Below are positions 42,075 to 51,017 of a stretch of 64,000 nt of DNA, one piece after another; the first letter of the stretch is position 1, and the number at the start of each line of letters is the position of its first letter. Source of the stretch: Enterococcus_D entomosocium (GTDB lineage Bacteria > Bacillota > Bacilli > Lactobacillales > Enterococcaceae); assembly GCF_030441895.1 (NCBI RefSeq), contig NZ_JARJAS010000004.1. One strand, 5' to 3'. A program made the translations under genes and the position numbers. The notes under the pieces are model-generated. The model saw only the letters and a list, made by a program, of their open reading frames with translations. It made no database searches and was not told the origin of the DNA.

Positions 42075-42587
42075 ATGCAATTAGGTGAAGTGATTCGTGT
42101 TGAACGGCCCGCTTTTTATGTGATCGGAAAAGAAGGCAAGGGATTAGCGGAAGAAGGAGCTTCTTGGGTACCAGCGCTATGGGAACTTGCAACAAAGGAT
42201 TTTGAAGAGATCGAATTTCTAGTGAGCGATCAAAAGGCAGAAGAACTGGAATTTTGGGGCTTAATGAGTGATGGCACTAATTGGTTAGAGCCTTGGCAAG
42301 AAACCGGCCGTTATTTGGCAGGCGTTCAAGTCCATACAGAAAATTTTCCTCCAGTCGGTTGGGTCCGTTGGGAAATGCCCGCAATGACCTATCTCGTTGT
42401 AAAAACGGATGAAAAAAACTTGACCATGATGACTGAAAAAATGTTGATGGAAGTTTTACCAGAAAATAACGTCCACTTGTCAGCAGCGATCCAAGAAAGA
42501 TATCTTCCTCATTTTAAAGAAGGGGAAGTTGAATTGTTTTTCCCTGTTGAGCCTTTGGCAGCAGCAACGTTGGAAACGGTAGAATAA
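42075..42587 (+). CDS. GyrI-like small-molecule-binding domain protein
   Basis: 170 residues with no DNA-binding part. The pattern GEVIRVERPAFYVIGKEGKG, a WGLMSD segment, YLAGVQVHTENFPPVGWVRWEMPAMTYLVVKT and a final ELFFPVEP corresponds to the GyrI-like/AraC effector-binding (SHS2) fold. Stand-alone members bind or hydrolyse hydrophobic compounds; none is predictable. GAAGGAGGAAGGAAC precedes the ATG. Confidence 0.8.
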   Translation: MQLGEVIRVERPAFYVIGKEGKGLAEEGASWVPALWELATKDFEEIEFLVSDQKAEELEFWGLMSDGTNWLEPWQETGRYLAGVQVHTENFPPVGWVRWEMPAMTYLVVKTDEKNLTMMTEKMLMEVLPENNVHLSAAIQERYLPHFKEGEVELFFPVEPLAAATLETVE

Positions 42588-42633
42588 AAAAAATCTGTCC
42601 GAGAAGCAATCTTTGCTCAGGACAGATTTTTTC
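42588..42633. terminator. Bidirectional terminator between GyrI-like gene and dacA
   Basis: AAAAATCTGTCC pairs with GGACAGATTTTT around a 19-base loop that has its own GAGAAGCAA/TTTGCTC pairing. A and T runs flank it. Confidence 0.9.
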
Positions 42634-42644
42634 TTTGGTTTGGA

Positions 42645-43979
42645 TTAAAAAAGATTCTCGAAAAAGGTAGACACACCGCGCCAAGCACGAACAAAGATGT
42701 TGGCTTTTTCTACCGTTTGTGTTGTGACCAATCCTGCAGTTTCGTCATGATCAGAAGCATCAATATAACCAAGCGTATCAGCTGGAATCGAAGCACTTAC
42801 AGTACCGACTTCTGTGCCCTCAGTCAATGGCGCTTGCAGGGCAGAATCACGATAATGCTCATTAAAGTCAATGGTTGTTTCAAAGGCTGTTGCATCCATA
42901 TCTCCACGTACCCATAAGGTCAAACCTTGATTTAAGGCAACGGGAACACTCAATTCTTTCCCATCTTTGACTGCCACCGTCTGTGTATCTTCTAACTGTG
43001 CATTTTCTGGTAGAATTTCTACTTGTTCCCAAGCATCGAAGGAGTAGTCCATCAACCGACCTGTTTCGATAAAACGTACGCTTGGATTTTCCGCATGACC
43101 ATTAACGTTTAGCACGACGGTGATAATTCGTTGACCATCCTTGACGGCGGTTCCGACAAAGCAGGCGCCTGCCATATCTGTCGTACCAGTCTTAAGACCG
43201 TCAACACCATCTTTAGTATTCGTAAAACCTGGAAGCATCCAGTTCCAATTGACCATCTCGACAGGCGAATAGGAACCTTCGCCAAATTGTTTGGTGGAAA
43301 GACTTGTTACTTCTAAAACGTCTGGAAAGTCTTGCAGCAAATGGCGAGCAATCAGGGCGACATCTTTTGCGGATAGTTCGTTTTCGTCAGTGGAAGTTGA
43401 CCCGGGATAGATATTGTCCCCTAAATAAGTATTGTTCAAGCCAGAAGCATTAACGATCTTTGCATCGGTAATGCCCCATGATTGCACTTTTTCTTGCATT
43501 TGATCAACAAAGGCACTTTCAGACCCAGCAATCAGCTCCGCGAGCGCTACGATTGCAGCATTTGCAGATTGGATATAACTGGCATCATACAAATCTTTTA
43601 CTGTATAGGTAACGTCTTGATGCAAAGGGACATTCGATAAGTTTGGCGACACGCTGAGATTCGCGGCATAATCTGAAATAGGGACAGGATCATCCCAAGC
43701 GATGGTTCCTTGCTCTACTTGCTCAGCTACAAGGTAGAGACTGATGATCTTGGTGATGGAGGCGATGCCCATGGCGGTCTCACCATCTTGATCATACAAC
43801 ACTTTGCCTGTGTCAAAATCAATGGAGTAAGCGGCTTTTGCATCGACTGAAAAATCTTGGATCTCTTCGGCGCTCATAGCTGTATCATCAGCATACGAAA
43901 CGACGGGTAAGCCGGCAGCAGCAAAGAGGATTGCCAAAGCAGCAACGATGGAATACCCGAACTTGGTTATTTTCTGCAT
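42645..43979 (-). CDS. Serine-type D-Ala-D-Ala carboxypeptidase (low-molecular-mass PBP)
   Basis: 444 residues from ATG 43979, with AAGGAG upstream; the longer frame would place the signal peptide far from the N-terminus. A signal peptide (YSIVAALAILFAAAGLPVVSYA) ends near residue 30. The penicillin-binding triad is intact: SITK at 74-77, SAN at 138-140 and KTG at 263-265. A PBP5-type C-terminal beta domain follows, then an amphipathic end (VRAWRGVSTFFENLF) that would hold it to the membrane. It trims the terminal D-Ala of peptidoglycan stems. Confidence 0.94.
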   Translation of the reverse strand: MQKITKFGYSIVAALAILFAAAGLPVVSYADDTAMSAEEIQDFSVDAKAAYSIDFDTGKVLYDQDGETAMGIASITKIISLYLVAEQVEQGTIAWDDPVPISDYAANLSVSPNLSNVPLHQDVTYTVKDLYDASYIQSANAAIVALAELIAGSESAFVDQMQEKVQSWGITDAKIVNASGLNNTYLGDNIYPGSTSTDENELSAKDVALIARHLLQDFPDVLEVTSLSTKQFGEGSYSPVEMVNWNWMLPGFTNTKDGVDGLKTGTTDMAGACFVGTAVKDGQRIITVVLNVNGHAENPSVRFIETGRLMDYSFDAWEQVEILPENAQLEDTQTVAVKDGKELSVPVALNQGLTLWVRGDMDATAFETTIDFNEHYRDSALQAPLTEGTEVGTVSASIPADTLGYIDASDHDETAGLVTTQTVEKANIFVRAWRGVSTFFENLF

Positions 43980-44017
43980 ATATGTAGTAGCTCCTTTAAA
44001 GTTGTATCTAAGCAAAA

Positions 44018-44046
44018 ATTTTAACAAAGAGTATCCACCGTTGCAA
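44018..44046 (-). promoter_or_regulatory. Promoter of the D,D-carboxypeptidase gene
   Basis: On the minus strand TTGCAA (44046-44041) and TAAAAT (44023-44018) are separated by 17 bases. The 100 bases further upstream hold only a CTCAG/CTGAG hairpin at 44091-44108. Confidence 0.65.
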
Positions 44047-44151
44047 TACTCTAAGAGAAAACTTAGCATTTAATTGCGTAAGACCGATCCCTCAGTAGAC
44101 AAACTGAGACGTTACGTGACTAAGGTTGTTTACTGTAAATAATAGCTAACA

Positions 44152-44192
44152 AAAAAACTTACCTTCCTATAAAATAGAAGGCAAGTTTTTGT
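44152..44192 (-). terminator. Terminator after the 54-residue protein gene
   Basis: On the minus strand ACTTGCCTTC and GGAAGGTAAGT pair around an A/T loop, followed by seven T. Confidence 0.85.
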
Positions 44193-44220
44193 GAATTGAC
44201 CTAGGGTCAAACTGATTCAC

Positions 44221-44385
44221 TTAGCGACGATTGGAATGGATTCTCGGGTTTTGGTTTTGGACTCTGACGGGAACTTTCACCGCCTTCGTTTCTTGTTGCA
44301 TAGCCAATTTTGCTAAAAAGAATGTCCCAGCTAACAATGCAGCTAAAGCAAAGATGGAAAAGAGTGAAATAAAGGTCGTTAACAT
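44221..44385 (-). CDS. Hypothetical 54-residue single-pass membrane protein
   Basis: Starts MLTTFISLFSIFALAALLAG and has one hydrophobic helix (about residues 4-29). A basic, polar tail rich in Gln, Asn and Arg follows (QETKAVKVPVRVQNQNPRIH) and ends SNRR. GAAGGGA lies five bases before the ATG and a terminator closes the gene, supporting expression. It lies 29 bases downstream of the tRNA-like element and could be co-transcribed with it. No family recognised. Confidence 0.7.
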   Translation of the reverse strand: MLTTFISLFSIFALAALLAGTFFLAKLAMQQETKAVKVPVRVQNQNPRIHSNRR

Positions 44386-44414
44386 AAAAATCCCTTCTTT
44401 CTATTTAAAATAAA

Positions 44415-44493
44415 TGTGGAAGGTAGGAATCGAACCTACACCTTAATCTATGAACGATCAAACATCACTCAACGGAACACCTTGTTCAACCAC
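44415..44493 (-). tRNA. tRNA-like sequence with UCA at the anticodon position (possible pseudo-tRNA)
   Basis: Read on the minus strand, a perfect T-arm GTAGG-TTCGATT-CCTAC (44439-44423) is followed by CTTCCAC and a discriminator A. Upstream, TGATC/GATTA (44460-44456 with 44448-44444) makes a five-pair anticodon stem around GTTCATA, giving U33 and the triplet TCA. AACA/TGTT can form a D-stem with an oversized 18-base loop. The acceptor arms GTGGTTG and CTTCCAC pair at five of seven positions with two central T-T mismatches. There is no long variable arm, so it is not a selenocysteine tRNA. It may be a decayed tRNA or a tRNA mimic. Confidence 0.45.
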
Positions 44494-44599
44494 TTGTTAA
44501 GTTAATGATAGCATGGATTGCCAAGAAATGCTGATAAAAAGTCTGAGAATTGACCGAAGAAAATGTGAAGAAAACATGAACTTGGCTTTCTCAGCGATT

Positions 44600-44944
44600 T
44601 TAGATGATTTTTGTCAAAGAATAGTGGCAATCTTCTGCTTCATCATATAAAGTAATGACGGAGCCTTTTTGTTCAAGAACTAAATGATAGCCAAATGTGT
44701 CCAGTAAAACTAACCGCATCGGAGTCAATTCAACGATGGAAGCAGTCAAAGGCTTGCCTTCGATGGTCAACGAATAATCATTGGCTATTTCTATCGTGAC
44801 ATCTTCTTTTGTCTTGGAAGTAAAACGCCAATTACCAATGAAATTCTGGCGATTCTCATTTTTTTGTTTTTCTTTTCGCAACAGCAAGGAGCTGACCACG
44901 CCCGTTGCAAGAGATAAACCAATCAAAATAGACCTTTTCTTCAT
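44600..44944 (-). CDS. DUF4828-like small exported or membrane-anchored protein
   Basis: 114 residues. An N-terminal hydrophobic stretch (SILIGLSLATGVVSSLLL) precedes a beta-rich domain: NFIGNWRFTSKTKEDVTIEI, YSLTIEGKPLTASIVELTPM, RLVLLDTFGYHLVLEQ and ITLYDEAEDCHYSL. This resembles DUF4828 proteins of lactic acid bacteria; function unknown. The ribosome binding site is weak (AGGACG). Confidence 0.75.
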   Translation of the reverse strand: MKKRSILIGLSLATGVVSSLLLRKEKQKNENRQNFIGNWRFTSKTKEDVTIEIANDYSLTIEGKPLTASIVELTPMRLVLLDTFGYHLVLEQKGSVITLYDEAEDCHYSLTKII

Positions 44945-45126
44945 TTATACACGTCCTATCATTTACGATTCATCAAGTTGTGCCTTGTGGACAGGTGTCC
45001 ACTTTTTCGCACTAGAAAATAATTGCCATAAGTATACCATGAGAAGGTAAAAAAGCATGGTACTTTAGTTTGAAGTTTAGAAGTTTTTATCAAAATATGC
45101 TATGATTCAAAAGAGCAGGTGAGAAA

Positions 45127-45852
45127 ATGAATTATCCGAATACTCTTTTAGCCACGTTTCTCGTGCGAGACAACCGGTTCATTGCCCGATGTCTCGTTGA
45201 CGGTCAAGAAGTAATCGTCCATGTAAAAAATACCGGACGAGGAAAAGAGCTCTTGCACAAAGGTGCGCTTGTTACCCTGCAATATTGGGACAATCCGAAA
45301 CGCAAAACCAATTACGACTTGATCTCAGTCAAGAAACAAGACCAATGGATCAACATCGATAGTCAAGTACCGAATCGTTTAGGCTATGAAGGCCTCTTGG
45401 ATGGCACGATCCAGTTGCCAAATATCAAAGGGAGAATCGCGCTTTTGCGAAGGGAAGTTGTCTATAGGACATCAAAATTCGACCTTTATTTTGAAACAGA
45501 TGAACAAGAAAAAGGCTTTTTAGAAATCAAGGGAATGACCCTTGAAAACAAGCAAGTCGGTGCTTTTCCAGATGCACCAACCATTCGTGGCTTGAAACAC
45601 GTCAATGAATTGATCCATGCCAAAGAAGCTGGCTATTATGCGGCGGCTTTGTTTATGATCCAATTTGAAGCGGTGCAAATCGCCACGATCCATCGACAGA
45701 TGCAACCGGATCTGGCCACTAAAATCGCTGAAGCGCAAAGCAAGGGTGTCGAAGTGTTTGCCTATAATTGCCAAGTAAACCAAGGGATGATCACGGTCAA
45801 AGAACCAATCCCTTTTGATTTGAATGTCGTCTTTGACGACCCTAATCTATAG
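45127..45852 (+). CDS. sfsA: SfsA family protein (sugar fermentation stimulation protein)
   Basis: 241 residues. The OB-like start LLATFLVRDNRFIARCLVDGQEVIVHVKNTGRGKELL and the PD-(D/E)xK-like core with FLEIKGMTLENKQVGAFPDAPTIRGLKHVNEL are the SfsA signature. E. coli SfsA was named for a sugar-metabolism phenotype and shows nuclease features; its real role is unclear. GCAGGTGAGAAA precedes the ATG. It is followed after 18 bases by an oxidoreductase gene. Confidence 0.93.
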   Translation: MNYPNTLLATFLVRDNRFIARCLVDGQEVIVHVKNTGRGKELLHKGALVTLQYWDNPKRKTNYDLISVKKQDQWINIDSQVPNRLGYEGLLDGTIQLPNIKGRIALLRREVVYRTSKFDLYFETDEQEKGFLEIKGMTLENKQVGAFPDAPTIRGLKHVNELIHAKEAGYYAAALFMIQFEAVQIATIHRQMQPDLATKIAEAQSKGVEVFAYNCQVNQGMITVKEPIPFDLNVVFDDPNL

Positions 45853-45870
45853 AAGAAAGAAGGAAAAAAT

Positions 45871-46872
45871 ATGATTCATTTAGGAATTATCGGCACAAAT
45901 TGGATCACCGATCAATTTGTACAAGCAGCCCACGAAACCAAACGCTATCAATTGGTTGCCGTATACTCAAGAAAGTTAGCAACGGCACAACGTTTTGGAG
46001 AAAAATATGGGGACATCGAGTATGCGACCGATCTGGACACTTTTTTTGGCTTAGCTCATATGGACACGGTCTACATCGCGTCTCCGAATAGTTTGCACTT
46101 TGAACAAGCCAAGCAAGGTATTTTAGCAGGAAAAAATGTCATTGTGGAGAAGCCAGCCTTTTCAACGCCTGAGGAAATGGCGGAGATCATCGAATTGGCA
46201 AATCAGCAACAGGTATTATTCTTTGAAGCAGCTCGCAACATCCATGAAGCAAGTTTTTCTACTGTAGCCGAATTCTTACCGACACGCGGTGCCATTCTTG
46301 GGGCGAACTTTTCTTATATGAAATATTCGTCTCGTTATGACGCTGTACTAGCTGGGGAGGAACCAAATATTTTTTCTCCACATTTTTCTGGCGGTGCCTT
46401 AGCAGATTTGGGCGTCTATCCGATTTATGCGGCGGTCGCTTGGTTTGGCAAACCGCAAGATGTTCATTATTTTGCCCGTAAATTACCGACTGGTGTAGAT
46501 GGTATCGGGACTGCAGTGTTGCGCTATGCTGACTTTGATGTCACAATCGAAACAGGAAAAATCGCTGATTCAGAGTTGCGTTCAGAAATCTATTTTGAAG
46601 ACGGTACATTAGACCTAAATGCCGTCAATGCCATCGAAGAAGCCGCATTTTATGAGCGAAAAACAAAACAAACCCAGGCATTAGCAGTAAGTGCTTTAGA
46701 AAACCCGATGATCGAAGAAGCACAAGACTTTGCAGACATCATCGAAAACAAAAATGATCCCCAACAAGGACAACGGTATGAGGAATGGGTGGAACTTGCT
46801 CGCAGTGTCAATGAAACCATCGCTCTTATGCGTAAACAAGCAGGCATCATTTTTGATGCAGATAAAAAATAA
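45871..46872 (+). CDS. Gfo/Idh/MocA family oxidoreductase
   Basis: 333 residues. The N-terminal Rossmann fold begins HLGIIGTNWITDQFVQAA, with MDTVYIASPNSLHFEQA and the EKP motif in GKNVIVEKPAFSTPEE, whose Lys is catalytic in the family. The C-terminal domain contains GGALADLGVYPIYAA with the conserved Asp and Tyr. It should oxidise or reduce a sugar or cyclitol with NAD(P); substrate unknown. It is in a probable operon with sfsA and the helicase gene (14-base gap). Confidence 0.92.
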   Translation: MIHLGIIGTNWITDQFVQAAHETKRYQLVAVYSRKLATAQRFGEKYGDIEYATDLDTFFGLAHMDTVYIASPNSLHFEQAKQGILAGKNVIVEKPAFSTPEEMAEIIELANQQQVLFFEAARNIHEASFSTVAEFLPTRGAILGANFSYMKYSSRYDAVLAGEEPNIFSPHFSGGALADLGVYPIYAAVAWFGKPQDVHYFARKLPTGVDGIGTAVLRYADFDVTIETGKIADSELRSEIYFEDGTLDLNAVNAIEEAAFYERKTKQTQALAVSALENPMIEEAQDFADIIENKNDPQQGQRYEEWVELARSVNETIALMRKQAGIIFDADKK

Positions 46873-46886
46873 GGAATGGAACATTT

Positions 46887-48161
46887 ATGACAGTATTTGA
46901 ATTGACACAATTGCCAGACATCTGGCAGGAAAAATGGCAGGCGGCAGGGTATCACGCACCGTCCTTGATCCAAGAGAAAACCTTTGGCCCTTTAAAAGAT
47001 GGTGAGTCTGTCATTGGAGTCTCACCGACCGGTTCTGGTAAAACTTTGGCGTACCTCTTGCCACTGTTAACAAAAGTCGAGGCAAAGCAAGGTAATCAGT
47101 TGCTGATTTTGACTTCTTCACAAGAATTAGCGATGCAAGTCACAGAAGTGGCCCGGGAATGGGCCCAAGCCATTGGTTTGACCGTTCTGCCCCTAATTGG
47201 TGGCGCAAGTACAAAACGCCAAGTGGAAAAACTGAAAGACAAGCCCGAGGTCTTGATTGGCACCCCAGGCCGAGTGTTAGAATTGATCAAAGCAAAAAAA
47301 ATCAAGACCCAGCAGTTGCAATCGTTGGTATTAGATGAGGTTGACCAATTATTGAAAGAAGGGGCCTTCACACTGGCTGCCAAGATCAATCAAACATTGC
47401 CAAAACAAATCCAGCGTAGTTTCTTTTCAGCAACCGCTAACGAAGTGATTGATGAGATTCGACCATTGGTGACAAAAGAGCCGCTGATCATTGATGTTAC
47501 CCAAGAAGATCAGAGCAAAGGCGTGATCCATCACTACTATTTGAATTATCCGCAACGACGAATCGTGGATGCTTTAAGGCGCTTTGCTCATTTACCAAGC
47601 TTTCAAGCCTTGGTTTTCTTCAATGAATTAAGCGCAATGGGAAATGCAGAAGAAAAACTGCTGTTTCACGGCTTGCCGGTGGCATCATTAGCATCTGACC
47701 AAAACAAACTTGCCCGAAAAGGCGCACTGGAGAGCTTCCGTCAAGGAAAACTAGTAGAATTATTGACGACCGATGTCGCCTCTCGCGGCTTAGATGTGGT
47801 GGATTTGCCTTATGTCATCAATACGGAAGTCCCGTTAGAAAAAGAATCCTATCTGCACCGGGCAGGACGTGTTGGACGAATGGGCAAAGAAGGAACCGTC
47901 GTCACGATCGTTCAAGACCATTCGTTGAAGGATTTGAAAAAAATCGCGAATCAATTGTCCATAGAACTCAAGGAAGTCTATCTGCATGGGGGACAATTAC
48001 ACACAGAAGCACCTGTTATCGAAAAGGAAAGCAAGAAAGAAACGAAAATAGTAAGTGTGCAGAAAATTTCCAAGAAAACATCTGAAAAATTACACACTCC
48101 TGTTAAAAAGACCAAGAAAAAGACGAAAAAGCAAAAAGACAAAGGAAAAAGACGCCATTGA
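46887..48161 (+). CDS. DEAD-box RNA helicase (CshB-like)
   Basis: 424 residues. Motifs in order: GVSPTGSGKTLAYLLPLL (I), IGTPGRVLELI (Ib), LVLDEVDQLL (II, DEVD instead of DEAD), SATAN (III), TDVASRGLDVVDLPYVIN (V) and HRAGRVGRMGKEG (VI). The C-terminus is a long lysine-rich tail (KKTKKKTKKQKDKGKRRH), fitting an RNA chaperone or ribosome-assembly role. The Ala-to-Val change in motif II is tolerated in this family. Its stop codon lies inside the terminator hairpin. Confidence 0.92.
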   Translation: MTVFELTQLPDIWQEKWQAAGYHAPSLIQEKTFGPLKDGESVIGVSPTGSGKTLAYLLPLLTKVEAKQGNQLLILTSSQELAMQVTEVAREWAQAIGLTVLPLIGGASTKRQVEKLKDKPEVLIGTPGRVLELIKAKKIKTQQLQSLVLDEVDQLLKEGAFTLAAKINQTLPKQIQRSFFSATANEVIDEIRPLVTKEPLIIDVTQEDQSKGVIHHYYLNYPQRRIVDALRRFAHLPSFQALVFFNELSAMGNAEEKLLFHGLPVASLASDQNKLARKGALESFRQGKLVELLTTDVASRGLDVVDLPYVINTEVPLEKESYLHRAGRVGRMGKEGTVVTIVQDHSLKDLKKIANQLSIELKEVYLHGGQLHTEAPVIEKESKKETKIVSVQKISKKTSEKLHTPVKKTKKKTKKQKDKGKRRH

Positions 48162-48171
48162 GCGTCTTTTT
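48146..48171 (+). terminator. Terminator overlapping the helicase stop codon
   Basis: AAAAAGACGC and GCGTCTTTTT pair perfectly around CATTGA; the gene's TGA lies within the loop and stem junction. Confidence 0.9.
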
Positions 48172-48227
48172 GTGTTACCATTAACGTTGTTTATTATTAG
48201 TGTGTAAAAAAATGAGGAGGCTATCGA

Positions 48228-50942
48228 ATGAATTCGCGAAAAGAAGAGATTTTTCAAACGATCGAACTGCATAAGCAAGGGTTGACCGCAGTTGACGTCG
48301 CTAAAATCTTACAAATCGATCGCAGCAATGCAAGCCGTTATCTCAGTGAGCTTTATAAAGAAAAGAAAATCGGCAAACGTTCCGGCCGTCCGGTCGTTTA
48401 TGAGCCATTAGAAGAAACGGTGCATGTGGATGTTTCCTCTGAAGTGAGTTTTGAAAGTCTTGTTGGGGTTCAAGCTTCTTTAAAAGTAAGTATCCAGCAA
48501 GCCAAAGCAGCAATTTTATATCCGCCTAGAGGACTCCATACCATTATTTTTGGAGAGACAGGTACCGGTAAATCCTTATTTGCCGAATGTATGTATCACT
48601 TTGCGGTTGAATCAAATATGTTAGAAAAAGATGCTCCTTTCGTATCGTTTAATTGTGCGGATTATGCACAAAATCCGCAGTTGTTGTTTGGTCACATCTT
48701 TGGCATCAAAAAAGGGGCCTACACAGGTGCTGCAGAAGATAGTCCAGGACTTATGGCAAAAGCCGATGGCGGCATATTGTTCTTGGATGAGATCCATCGA
48801 CTGCCGCCAGAAGGCCAAGAAATGCTCTTTACCTTCATTGACAAAGGGATCTACCGCCCATTAGGGGAAAGCAACCAAGTTCATGAAGCCGCCGTGCAGA
48901 TCATTGGTGCCACCACTGAATCATCAGAAACCTTTTTGACGACCTTCAATCGGCGAATTCCCATGGCTATTACTTTGCCAAATGTGGAAAGTCGTTCGCT
49001 AGATGAACGGTATGAAATCATTTCCTTGTTTATCAAGCAAGAGGCGACCCGTCTAAATCAGCGGATCGATGTCGAGCGAGATGCGATATTGGCCTTTATG
49101 CTCTATGATGCAGAAGGCAACATCGGTCAAATCAAGCGAGACCTGAAACTCGTCTGTGCGAAGGCATTCTTACATTATCGGACCTATGGGAAAAAACACC
49201 TCCTGATTCGAAAAGGCGATTGCTCACTGCAAGTTCAAAAAGGGCTGTTGAAGATCAAAGAAATGTCAGAACGCTTGGATCGGTTTTTAGATGGCAAAGG
49301 CGACTTTCTGAGTTTCGAACCCGGCGACCCAGATGTTGTCTGGTCTCGTGATCCGCAACGGAATATGCAGGTGTACAATGAGATCGAAGAAAAAGTCAGC
49401 ACACTGATTGAAACCGGTGTAGCCAATGTTGATTTAGAAAACTTGATCTCTAAGGATGTGGATGCCTACTTTGAAAAATATGTCGAAGAATTGATCCAAA
49501 ACCCTGTTCATAAAGAGTTGATTCCAGAAGACATTTGGAAACTGACCAATGTTCTTTATGACTTGGCAGGTCAGAGGTTAGATCGAACTTATAGTGAAAA
49601 AGCCCGTTTTGCCTTTGCGTTGCATTTGCAAAGTACGCTGGAACGTGTTAAAGAGGGACATATGATCGTTCATCCGGATTTGAACACGATTAGAAAAAAC
49701 TTAAAATCCGAATTTCAAGTGGCAATGGATTTATCGACGATCATTGAAGAGGAACGTCATGTCGAGATCCCATTTGATGAAATCGGCTTTATCAGTATGT
49801 TTTTAGCGATTCAAGTCAAACAGCCTTCGCCATTGCCCCTTGAAAAAATCGAGATCATTGTCTTGATGCATGGCAAGGCAACTGCCAGCAGTATGTTGGA
49901 GACAGCCCAAGAGCTGCTGGAGACCGACCATGGCAAGGCAATGAATATGTCTTTGGATATGGAAGTCGGGCAAATGTATGACCAGCTGTTGAATTATATC
50001 GATGAAAACAAAGAGAAGATGAGCAATGGCTTATTGCTTTTAACCGATATGGGCTCCCTCAATTCATTTGCGAATTTGATTTCCGAAGAGACGGGGATTC
50101 GTACGAAAGCTATTTCGATGGTCAGCACGATGATTGTTTTAGAAGCTTTGCGGATGGCAGAGAGTGGGCGCAGTTTAGAAGATATCTACCAAAACATTCA
50201 GCGTTCTTTTGAAACCATCGTACAAGAACAGTTCCGTACGGTTCGTGAAGCAAAAGGAAATAAAAAGGCAGTCATCGTTACTTGCTTTACTGGGGAAGGT
50301 GTCGCTGCCAAACTTTATCAACGAATTTATCCCGTCGTCGATCAATCAAAAGTCGAGATCATCCAAATGCAATTTATTGAAAAAGAAACCTTCAAAAAAC
50401 ATATTGACGGCTTGCTAGAAGAATATGAGATCAAAGCTATTGCCGGCACCGTCGAGATCGATTATCAAAACATTCCGTTTTTCTCCGCCTATGATGTTTT
50501 TGATGACAATCGCTTGAATGTGCTAAAACGAATCGCTTCAGATGAAGTGCCGATCGAAAAGATCGTGCGTTCATTGGAAAATACGATAACTCATGTTGGG
50601 TCCGTCTATCATCTGATCGAAAGCCTGCAACGAATCGTTCATCAGATTCAAAATCAATTGCATGTGATTGTAGAACCAACCGTCGATGCAGGATTAGTCA
50701 TTCATTTAGCCTTTTTGGTAGAAAGTTTATTGAAGAAGGAGCCTTCCCGTACTTTCGTCAACTTAGCTACTTTTCAAAAACGGTACCGAATTGAAATGGA
50801 TGTTTTACGAACCCATTTATTACAAATTGAAAAAAATTATCAAATCAAATTTTCTGAAGATGAGATCGCCTATTTAACCCAAATGTTTTTAGAAAACAAA
50901 ATCAAAAATTATGATGAATCCGCACACAATTTTAGTGTGTAA
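48228..50942 (+). CDS. LevR/ManR-family sigma-54-dependent activator with PTS regulation domains
   Basis: 904 residues. N-terminal winged helix (about 1-60). AAA+ sigma-54 activation domain with Walker A GETGTGKS (109-116), GAYTGA (163-168, the sigma-54 contact loop with Tyr for Phe) and Walker B GGILFLDE (181-188). Then a first PRD, an EIIA-mannose-like domain (IEIIVLMHGKATASSM, with the phosphorylatable His), an EIIB-like segment and a second PRD (VEPTVDAGLVIHLAFLVESLL). Phosphorylation by HPr and PTS IIB tunes such activators. The adjoining PTS operon has a -24/-12 promoter, its obvious target. GAGGAGG precedes the ATG. Confidence 0.95.
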   Translation: MNSRKEEIFQTIELHKQGLTAVDVAKILQIDRSNASRYLSELYKEKKIGKRSGRPVVYEPLEETVHVDVSSEVSFESLVGVQASLKVSIQQAKAAILYPPRGLHTIIFGETGTGKSLFAECMYHFAVESNMLEKDAPFVSFNCADYAQNPQLLFGHIFGIKKGAYTGAAEDSPGLMAKADGGILFLDEIHRLPPEGQEMLFTFIDKGIYRPLGESNQVHEAAVQIIGATTESSETFLTTFNRRIPMAITLPNVESRSLDERYEIISLFIKQEATRLNQRIDVERDAILAFMLYDAEGNIGQIKRDLKLVCAKAFLHYRTYGKKHLLIRKGDCSLQVQKGLLKIKEMSERLDRFLDGKGDFLSFEPGDPDVVWSRDPQRNMQVYNEIEEKVSTLIETGVANVDLENLISKDVDAYFEKYVEELIQNPVHKELIPEDIWKLTNVLYDLAGQRLDRTYSEKARFAFALHLQSTLERVKEGHMIVHPDLNTIRKNLKSEFQVAMDLSTIIEEERHVEIPFDEIGFISMFLAIQVKQPSPLPLEKIEIIVLMHGKATASSMLETAQELLETDHGKAMNMSLDMEVGQMYDQLLNYIDENKEKMSNGLLLLTDMGSLNSFANLISEETGIRTKAISMVSTMIVLEALRMAESGRSLEDIYQNIQRSFETIVQEQFRTVREAKGNKKAVIVTCFTGEGVAAKLYQRIYPVVDQSKVEIIQMQFIEKETFKKHIDGLLEEYEIKAIAGTVEIDYQNIPFFSAYDVFDDNRLNVLKRIASDEVPIEKIVRSLENTITHVGSVYHLIESLQRIVHQIQNQLHVIVEPTVDAGLVIHLAFLVESLLKKEPSRTFVNLATFQKRYRIEMDVLRTHLLQIEKNYQIKFSEDEIAYLTQMFLENKIKNYDESAHNFSV

Positions 50943-50965
50943 TGAAAAAACTGCGAGTGTGTAAA
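50924..50965. promoter_or_regulatory. Candidate upstream activator sites for the LevR-type regulator
   Basis: ACACAATTTTAGTGTGT (50924-50940) is an inverted repeat, and GAGTGTGTAAAC repeats the half-site at 50955-50966. The same TTAGTGTGTAA word occurs at 48198-48207, just before the regulator gene. The sites lie 50-95 bases upstream of the -24 element, a usual distance for activators of sigma-54 promoters. Confidence 0.6.
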
Positions 50966-51017
50966 CGAGAAATTGGTTCAGACCATTGATAAATAAAGGT
51001 CTGAACTTATTTTTTTT

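Noticed and set aside
44415..44493. Selenocysteine tRNA
   Set aside because: The UCA triplet fits but there is no long variable arm, no eight-pair acceptor stem and no selA, selB or selD gene nearby.
50957..50972. cre-like site in the PTS promoter region (TGTAAACGAGAAAT)
   Set aside because: At least three mismatches at conserved consensus positions; the match is better explained by the GTGTGTAA repeats.
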